This document shows, piece after piece, positions 56,752 to 64,000 of a stretch of DNA of 64,000 nucleotides; position 1 is the stretch's first letter; the number at the start of each line of letters is the position of its first letter. The DNA lies in contig JAJEKV010000134.1 in the NCBI GenBank assembly GCA_021234155.1, positions 1,425,328-1,489,327 of the forward strand, in the 5' to 3' direction. A program made the translations under genes and the position numbers. Below the pieces are notes generated by a model. It made no database searches. It saw only the letters and a list, made by a program, of their open reading frames with translations, and had not been told where the DNA came from. Source of the DNA: Isoetes taiwanensis (lineage: Eukaryota; Streptophyta; Lycopodiopsida; Isoetales; Isoetaceae).

Positions 56752-56850
56752 AATACATTGTAACTATTCAATTTGTTAATAAAAATTCTTTTTCAACTAC
56801 AAGTTTGGTTTCAATCTATAATGAAATTCCTTTGTTTGAGTTGTGTTCTT

Positions 56851-56880
56851 CTGTTTTCGACTCGCGATCCGAGAAAACAG
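56851..56880. repeat. decayed palindrome, last member of the family
   Basis: CTGTTTTCGACTCGC is followed by GATCCGAGAAAACAG. The core is damaged, but the outer arms CTGTTTTC and GAAAACAG remain complementary and differ from the arms of the other units. Confidence 0.7.
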
Positions 56881-57594
56881 GGGGAAAGATTGGACTCACC
56901 CTAACAAAGAAATATTCAAATTCTGGATAGTTTTCATGTCCGAATAGTTTTCCCTCGTTCTTTTTGTGTAAAATAACAGGGTTCTGAAAAAAGTGGGAAT
57001 TGAATGAGATCCACCTTAATTAAATGCGACTTTCCTATGCCAATGTAATTTTTCCTTTGATCAGAGACTATGGATCTGCAATGTTGATCAATCGTCGATA
57101 GCCAGTTAAGCCAGCAAATATAGCTTTGCTAGTATAGCACTTTGGAGGTGGATTCGGTTGGGCAGTTATGTATTGTACCATAGCAACTGTCCATAGATGA
57201 TCTAGATTATCCAGTGTTCCACTATTTTCATGTATAACCATTAATTATTTGTTGTTACAAGTGCCTAAATTCCCTCAATGATATCAGATGCATTGTGCAC
57301 AAGCCTGTCGAAGTGCAAACAACCCTGACATCGAGTCATCCTCCATGTTGTCTGGTTGTATGAATGTCGTAGCTAATTGTTTTTGCATCATCTATGTTTG
57401 TGCGACATTCTCTCTCTGTTAGATATATACAATCCCGCTCCTCATCAGACAAGTGTGCATACCATTCCCTTTACCTATGGCGTGATTACCTCCTCAGTTA
57501 ACCTTGCATACCATCCTGCTCTTTACGTAATTCGATCACCCACAATTGTCGCATGGAGCAGCTCCTTGCATAAGGTATTGCAGCCTATAGTAGA
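56881..57594. other. flank left of the Helitron, no gene established
   Basis: AT-rich sequence. On the minus strand the first 70 bases beyond the Helitron end can continue the RBM48-like last exon in frame (reading STIGCNTLCKELLHA) to a TAA at about 57,526. Another protein-like stretch (LSDEERDCIYLTERECR) is visible on the minus strand near 57,400. Neither is certain. Confidence 0.3.
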
Positions 57595-57605
57595 CTAGTA
57601 ACGGT

Positions 57606-57622
57606 GCCCAGCGTTGCTGGGC
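57606..57622 (-). terminator. Helitron 3' terminal hairpin
   Basis: A 7-bp stem GCCCAGC/GCTGGGC with a 3-nt loop lies seven bases before the CTAG terminus. This hairpin normally signals the end of rolling-circle transfer. A decayed second copy (CCCAATGCTGCTGGGT) lies at about 57,722-57,737. Confidence 0.85.
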
Positions 57623-57765
57623 ATTCGTTGGAAGTTTGTAAATGTTTTTATTGCAATAAGAAATGTGTGCAGTAAGCTTTTATTATTGGAATAAAAAAAT
57701 ATTCAAATATAGTTATAGTGCCCAATGCTGCTGGGTATTAGTACAGTGTAAGAAATCTATAGAAT

Positions 57766-60700
57766 CTAAGGGGCTATTTCATCCCGTAGAATTTCTTTGT
57801 AGACTACATTTGGAGTGAACCTCCTTTTGTTTTTTAGCAGTGCTCCTTGTCTTGAGGTTTCTTGAATGTATACCTTCACTCCGTGTTGTGTGGTGCACCT
57901 TGAGAATGCGACATAGAGCTGGCCGTGTGCGAATACTGGAGTTGGTAGGTAGATGCCAACGGAGGTCATTGACTGTCCTTGCGACTTGTTTATGGTCATC
58001 GAGAATGCAAGTCGCACGGGGAACTGCCTTCGCTTGAAGGGGAGGAGGTCGTTATCTGATGGCTCCAGTGTGAGGACCCGTGTTCCTTTGTAGGTCCAGT
58101 GATTATTTCTGCATCTATGATTCTTGGGTGCACTTTGATTACACAGAGGCGGGTGCCATTGCAAAGACCGGCCTTTGGGTTCATGTTCCTGAGTAGGATG
58201 ATGATGGCACCATCCTTGATGTGTAACTTATGCGGTGGCATGCCAGAAGGGGTCAGGTGGTTGATGAACTCAATTGGGAAATCCCTTGTAGCATCTTCGC
58301 CTTCTGCAATGATGGCATCTATACTCGTGTACGTATGGAGTTGTCCATTCAACCTTAGAAGGACCTTATTGTTGATTCTCAGCGTGTCTTCATTCTTTGG
58401 TGTCAAGATGGCCTTGTCATACAATAGGTGCACATTTGCCTCTGTTATTTCCTTGCCGAAGATGCTGTCAATCAGGTCGTCTTCTACCACACATTCTTCA
58501 GGTATCTCAACCAAGTCACGATCGAGCCCTGATTCATTGTTCATCCGTTCCCCATTACCGAGTCGTAGCAGCCAATTTGAGAAGATTTGCTCGTCTTTTC
58601 CGACTCGCATGTTTTGTGTTAGCTTGTGGGTTTTGAAATTAATCCACAACGGGTTTCTCTTGACACACTTCGAGATGATTTCTGTCTTTGTTGCACGCTT
58701 GATCACAGGCAATTGTTGTCGGAAATCGCCGCTGGTGAGCATTATCATTCCCCCAAACGGCCTGTCATCTTGGCGTATCTCGCATAGAATCCTGTCGATG
58801 GCAGTGAGTGCTTGCGTATGTGTCATCCCCATTTCGTCCCATACCATGATACTTGCCTTTCTAAGTACCTTTGCTTGTTGGCTTGTTGCACGTAGTGTAG
58901 AGGTTGCCTCTTGTGTGAGATTGAGTGGTAACTTGAACGTCGAATGAACTGTTTGTGCTCCCTTCAAGAGGAGGCTGGCAATGCCACCCACGCCGCATCC
59001 TCTTAGTATGCTGATCAGACTGTTGAAGAGGAATGTCTTGCCTGTGCCTCCTGGGCCATCCCGATTAATACATGGGGCTTGATGCTGGCTGATTGCATCG
59101 AGGATAATGTCAGCTATGTGCTTTTGCTCCCTGTTGAGCTTTCCATAGTTTTCTTGCCCTTCTTTCAACTCCTTTTCTGCATCGAAGGTGGGTTCATTTG
59201 GGAGATTGCCTAGAATGTTTATCCGTGGTTCTGGCAGTCCAAGTTGTTGGCATGTGCAGCCACTCATTTGGAAGATGTCGTCGATGTCCTTCAATGCATG
59301 GTTATAAGCCTGCTCTGGTGGCATCTTCCGTTGGTAGTCTTCTGTCAGGCTGTCCTTGAAGAGGTCCCATAGCCGCATTAGATCTTGTGGGTCATTGTAT
59401 AGGCAAATGAATGCGAATGTCTGGCGTAGCTAGATTGGCATCTGGAAGACGCTTGCGTCTTCGAGTGTTTTCTCCCATTCGGTATCGTCTTCCAATAAGC
59501 CGAGCTCTTTGGCAGCTTCCTTGAAAGTCGAACATAGTTTTCCATTAACAGTGTGCATGTCTTCGAAGCTGGTTGCACCCTTGATATGTAGCAATAGGAG
59601 GCGGAGGTAATAGCGATCACCGTCCTTAGGGCTCACGTTGTACATCCGTGTGATGAGCTTGAACTTCCCCTTTCTCTTTTTCCAGGACGTCTGGCGCGTG
59701 AATGTATAGTGCTGGGGGATTTCTGGATATGTGTATTCACGTGCGGCTGGGTCGTCCTTGTTGAGTTCAAACCATGCAGTCAGCATTGTTTGCTTTTGCA
59801 TCTGCCGCTCGATGGCTTGTCTTTCGTGGCCTTCCTGATAATAGACAGCTTGGTTGTTTGGTAGGTGAACAGGTGGCATGTGTACTGTGTGGGAGTTGCC
59901 ATGCATCTTGAATCCGTATAGCCTCCACATTGCTTCCATTGCAGAGACGTATCTCGTGTCAAGGTATTGCTCCACCTCGTCCCAATTGAATGTGGACGTG
60001 GATTCCCCTGTCGGTTCTTCCGTGATCTTGATGGATGCCCGATCGTATACTTCACGCTACCGACGCTGAAACACTGCTCAACATTGATATGTGCTTCGTA
60101 CTTTTCAAGCAGCCATTGATTGTGGGGAAGTATCCATCTGTTGTCAATAGGCGTGTTGCCCCTCATGAAGTGGCCTGTGTCCCGTCTTCTATACTCTGGA
60201 TAGCCATTTGCGTTGACTTTGGTATTGTCAATAAATGGCTTTGGAAATCCTTTTGTGCATTCCTTCAATGGGCTGCCTTCCTTGGCTTGCATGCAAGGAG
60301 CGTTTGGGTTGAGGGCCCCGCATGGGCCGTGGACCATATGCTTGATGATGATCTCTTGCAAGTTAGGATTTTCTGGGCCCGGTACCTCAGCGCTCGTGAT
60401 GCTGTCAATGGCGTCGCTATCTCGGATTGTTCGAGAATCATGAGGAGGTGGCAATGTGGCAAGCCTCATTTCTGGAACTCTATCGTATATGTGTGTGCCT
60501 TCACCTTGCCCAAGATATCATTTTCAAAGAGGTCGTGGAAGAATGCTTTGAGCTTTGTGTGAAATACGCGTACAACCAAATCTGGCCTATCATGTGGCTG
60601 TTGTCCAGGTAGCAGGTTGTGTCTGATCTCTACCCAATTTGGGTTGGACATAAATGTTACAAAGAGGTCAGCTTTGCCAAATCTTTGGATCAAGGCCATC

Positions 60701-62245
60701 GAATCCTGGTAGTTCTGTTGCATCGCTCTCGGGCTTCCATTGTATGAAGAAGGCAGGATGACCAGCTTGCCAGATCTTAAGCCTCTTTGCTCTGCCTTGT
60801 GATCTATGTAGTCAATGAGACCTTGGTACAACTCTACTCGCAACTTCCTTTGATTTTGTTTGATCCAGTTTAGATTGTTTGCTTCCACTCTCAAGTACAC
60901 GTCAACAATGAATTGCTGTGTTAGCTTGCCGGCGCAAAGCAGTGGGTTCCAACCTCCGCTCCTTATTGCCAGCCGATAATTGTAGAATTGAAACATAGTC
61001 ACGTGCTCCTGTTTGTTAGAAGACGTTGATGCAGAAGTTGTTTCTGCTTTCTTGATACCTATGCTCCAGCCCTGGTCACCAAAGGGAAAGAGAATGGGGT
61101 AAACTAAGGGATCAAGATTTGGGTTTGTGATTGGAATCTTCTTGAGGCCGCCACCCTTTTGATGTATACAGATGTCCCTATCGAATGGTGGCTCTCCGTA
61201 TGCATTGACAAATATTATTGCAACTTCATTTGAGCATGCTGGATTGTATCTCCTAAGGTCTAGGTTTCGAGAAACATTGAAGTACATCCTGATGTCTTTC
61301 ACGCCTTCACCTGAACGTTGTGCTCGTTCTTCTACCTCGTGCATCATCATGAGAACTGATGTATAGGGGCTGACGTTGCGTAGCTCGGCATCCAGTTCTT
61401 TGAGTAGGTCACTATAATTTACATTCTGAGGATTTTGGGTTCGCGCTTCATGTGCATAGTCGGCATCTAGAATGTAGAGCTGGGAGTATGTTGCGGGCTG
61501 GGAATTATCGGCATGAGCTGGTCCTACCCTATGGTAGGTTTGTCCTTGGATCTTGAAACAATACGGTCCGTGTCCTTCAAACTACTCGATGTTGGCGCCA
61601 AAGGAAGCAAAGGCGAGAGCACTATTGTAGGCCCTAATGTGTTGGTGGAAGTTAGTGCTTTTTGGGTGCTGTTGGCTCAATAATCTCTGAATTAGATGGG
61701 GCATTGGTTGTAGAGGTTCCAGTTTGACAGCAGTTCGTACCATCATGACATCAGTTCGTACCATCGTCCTTGACAGCAGTTCGTACCATCGTCCATCATG
61801 ACAGCAGTTCGTACCATCATGACAGCAGTTCGTACCATCGTCCTTGAACGACAATGCACCACAGTCTATGCATTCCCTATTGAACGGCCCACAGTGGTGT
61901 CGTTCGACTTGTGTGACTTCAAGTGTCCTTGCTATTCTGTACGTAGGTGGACGTGCTCTCCGTTGACGATGATATTGTTCAAGTTCATTAAGTCTCTTGA
62001 TGCTCTTCTTCTGTTTCTGTGGCAACCTGCTGGGCTCTCCATTGGCGTTGATATTGGGTGTTTTCGACTAATCTTTGTCGATGTTGATCTTCTGTTTCTA
62101 TTGCAGCCTGTTGCAACTTTCTTCTTTTGTAATTCTCTCTTCGTTTCTCCAATCGAACTTCACGTTCCTGTGCTGTCTCTGCAGTACGCTTCTTTCTGTA
62201 TCTCTCTCGCTCGGCCGCAAGCCTTCTCTCTCCTTCTTTCGTCAT
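57766..62245 (-). pseudogene. Helitron Rep/helicase (RepHel) pseudogene
   Basis: Read on the minus strand: a coiled, charged N-terminus (RRLAAERERYRKKRTAET) and zinc-finger-like CIDCGALSF; the Helitron core (NPNLDPLVYPILFPFGDQGW, FVTFMSNPNWVEI); and the HUH nuclease motif PHCHLL (60441-60458), with a stop just before it where Arg is expected (FQK-stop-GLPHCH). The region VEQCFSVGSVKY then jumps to DRASIKITEE, missing the segment that carries the second catalytic Tyr. A PIF1-type helicase follows with Walker A GPGGTGKTF (about 59,050), VWDEMG, TSGDFRQQLPV and, after a frameshift, [15 protein letters not shown] and YVAFSRCT. Frame breaks occur at about 62.0, 60.4, 60.0, 59.4 and 58.1 kb. Confidence 0.85.
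61728..61850. repeat. minisatellite inside the Helitron coding region
   Basis: The motif CAGTTCGTACCATC followed by ATGA or GTCC occurs six times. It expands the N-terminal linker as DGTNCCH-type repeats after the zinc finger. Confidence 0.85.
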
Positions 62246-62317
62246 TGCAAATTACGTGTCCAAAGGATGTTAGTTGTATGGGTCATTACTCCTCCATGAA
62301 TCTTTTAAAACCTAGGT

Positions 62318-62580
62318 AAAGGGAAAAGGTAAAAGGTATAGTCTTTTTTTGAAGTTTAAGAAAGGGTGGCAGGCGTTGCAAAAAGGTAAAAGGTATAGTT
62401 TTTTTTTGAAGTTTAAAAAAAGGTGGTAGGCGTTGCAAAAAGTGTAGTCCTTTTTGGAGTTTAAAAAAGGTGATGGGCATTTTACGTTGGGTAAAAAAGT
62501 CAAAAGGCAAATTAGGTATGTTAGTTGTTTGTTGTTAGTTGTTGGTTGTTGTTAGGTATGTTAGTTGTTAGTATTTATAT
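62318..62580. repeat. tandem repeats near the Helitron 5' end
   Basis: About three imperfect copies of a unit of roughly 60 bp (GTAAAAGGTATAGT, TTTTTTGAAGTTTAA, GGTGG.AGGCGTTGCAAAA) lie at 62,318-62,480. They are followed by a TTAGTTGTT-rich tract with a repeated GGTATGTTAGTTGTT (62,510-62,575). Confidence 0.75.
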
Positions 62581-62581
62581 T

Positions 62582-63960
62582 TCATGATGGCATCCAAAAT
62601 CTGGAAATGCATCCGAATATAAAGCTGTGAAATTGGCAAGGCCTAGCTAGTTTTTCAAGCAAGCAAGGCAATCCTTCGTCCTGTACAAAAACTGCTTGAA
62701 AATGGTTGCTTCCAAAATGCCTGCCAATTTGTTTTTGCCAAGTAGCATCTATAAACATTTCAAACCATTGGTGTTCTTCCTGATAATAAGAGACTCTAGG
62801 CAGTAAGCATTAATACCATGTTTCAATCTTCATCCTTGAGTCTGTGGTGTTTGTAACTTTGTCTTTTCCTTCAAAAATACTCTTTAATTTGTCATCACAT
62901 AAAATCTCCTGTCTATTCTCGATCACCTTTGTCTATGCACATTGGTTAATAGTTAAGTTTTTAAGTTCCATGAAATGATGCAAGGAATGTCAAAAGTGAC
63001 CCAATCAAATTGCACTTTCGTTCATAACATATACCTGTGATAACGAAGGACAGGTAAATTCTCTTCCCCTGGAAAAGCAAACAAAATCACCATGCAGCAT
63101 ATGAATATGTATTCAATATATCAAGATCATATGACAAAGTAAAACTTACATGCAAACTGAACGATCGTTTGGATACTGCTTATCTTTGCCAATTGACACT
63201 GATAGAGGATCTAGGATTGGTTCATGATGATGCAAGATGGATCTTTTGCCCTTCCGATTTAAAGCTGCATAGAAAATAATTGGTCATAATATAGGTTTGT
63301 TTATGAAAATTGATGCTTGATGCTACTCACAATTTATTCGGTTTATTACTGCTTGCTTTCTTTCGTCTAACTTTATCCTCACATCTGAAACATCCTCATA
63401 AATAGAAGCATAAGTGACCTTCAATAGATTTCCAAAAACGTTGAACTCGTCAAGCTTCCTCTTCGCAAACCTGCATGTCATAACAGGGCAAAATATGGAT
63501 GACATAACCCATGTATATAATTCTCATTTGTTCATTTGTCAGACTGTTATAAAAATAAATGGTTCACTCTATGCACCGAGCATTATCATTATGCACGAAT
63601 TTTAACCAATATGCTTCAGTAAATGGATCGCACTTCTCATCATCCAGACGCTTGTATCTGCAGGATAAGACCTTATATCTTTGACTATGTCCCTCCTTGA
63701 AGTCATGGGCATCCATAAGACTGACAGAAAAATTCTTACTTCTCAATTGGACCATAGGATCCAAAAAGCTTTACCAACTCTTCGACGCAATGTAATGCCG
63801 GAACATTCCTAATAATTAAGTACCTGCAGTAAATGTGAATCATAAAGATAAAAATCCCCTTACCCATTGGTACCAAATCCTTTAAATGTGCATACCTAGA
63901 TTCGTCGCATACAGTATAGACGCGCGGCACTTTCTGCACCCCTTCCCGATTCCGTTCCAT
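62582..63960 (-). CDS. RBM48: RBM48-like RNA-binding protein (minor spliceosome factor), seven exons
   Basis: Exons: 63896-63960, 63740-63823, 63577-63657, 63331-63470, 63150-63264, 63035-63068 and probably 62582-62779, all in phase with GT-AG borders. The protein begins VQKVPRVYTVCDESRYLIIR and contains an RRM (RNVPALHCVEELVKLFGSYG, FTEAYWLKFVHNDNARFAKR). The family-typical VTYASIYEDVSDVRIKLDER and AVINRIN follow. Human RBM48 carries the same hallmarks (RVYTVCDESRY, RNVPALG, RFAKRKLDE). RBM48 with ARMC7 supports U12-type splicing. The six first exons code for 173 residues. The last exon is less certain and ends at a TGA lying three bases inside the proposed Helitron border. The start codon is at 63960, and the promoter lies outside the window. 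Confidence 0.85.
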
Positions 63961-64000
63961 TTATCAATTCGAATGTTGTGACATGCTGGTATTGGAGCAA

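Larger units (their letters stand above)
57595..62587 (-). mobile_element. Helitron, about 5 kb, inactive
   Basis: The 3' end is clear. On the minus strand a hairpin (GCCCAGC-loop-GCTGGGC, plus-strand 57606-57622) is followed after seven bases by CTAG (57595-57598) and a T, the standard Helitron end. The proposed 5' end is TC at 62587, preceded by A (minus strand GCCA/TCATGAAATATAAATAC). It encodes one Rep/helicase protein in broken frames. A-T insertion without duplication fits the family. The 5' border is less certain than the 3' border. Confidence 0.75.

Noticed and set aside
58099-58947. 282-codon plus-strand ORF
   Set aside because: It lies antisense to the Helitron helicase, whose motifs are clear on the minus strand. 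The plus-strand reading has no recognisable motif.
62312-62510. Minus-strand ORFs with FFKLQKKTIPFTF-type repeats
   Set aside because: They are translations of the 60-bp noncoding tandem repeat near the Helitron 5' end.

Overview
The window looks like nuclear DNA of a land plant: spliced genes with GT-AG introns, two recognisable plant gene homologues, and most of the sequence made of transposable elements. The dense LINEs, long TE-filled introns and poorly familiar accessory genes would fit a seed-free plant (fern, lycophyte or bryophyte), but the sequence alone does not fix the species.

Layout. 1-4.6 kb: LINE and Helitron debris and a 46-bp perfect palindrome. 4.65-14.53 kb (minus): an intact 13-exon ankyrin-TPR gene, 462 codons when spliced, whose larger introns hold at least five LINE fragments. 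14.6-16.4 kb: promoter region with small inverted-repeat elements, one with a clean 10-bp target duplication. 16.4-24.4 kb (minus): a decayed LINE (LINE-A). 24.57-25.0 kb (plus): first exon(s) of an unrecognised gene. 25.76-34.57 kb: an 8.8-kb DNA transposon with 16-bp perfect terminal inverted repeats, a 4-bp target duplication, a plus-strand transposase candidate and convergent minus-strand genes including a Ulp1-like protease. 34.85-37.11 kb: a broken hAT-like transposase. 38.29-45.5 kb (minus): a second copy of the same LINE family (LINE-B). 46.7-48.4 kb: a third LINE type. 48.4-52.1 kb: no gene seen.

52.1-55.9 kb (plus): a broken gene apparently joining a ParB/sulfiredoxin-like domain, a possible Rossmann methyltransferase region and an FCP1-like HAD phosphatase domain. 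Its introns and 3' flank carry a private family of GC-rich palindromes. 57.6-62.6 kb (minus): a dead Helitron that seems to have landed in the last exon of an RBM48 (minor-spliceosome factor) homologue, whose earlier exons fill 63.0-63.96 kb.

Four things stand out: the 8.8-kb transposon; the ParB-like/HAD locus with palindromes whose outer arms differ between copies yet stay self-complementary; a recurring small domain (W/C-G-W/V-L-x-G) that forms an extra ORF upstream of ORF1 in both LINE copies and occurs three more times; and the Helitron-RBM48 junction. Exon borders were read by eye and may be off by a base or two; no searches were run.
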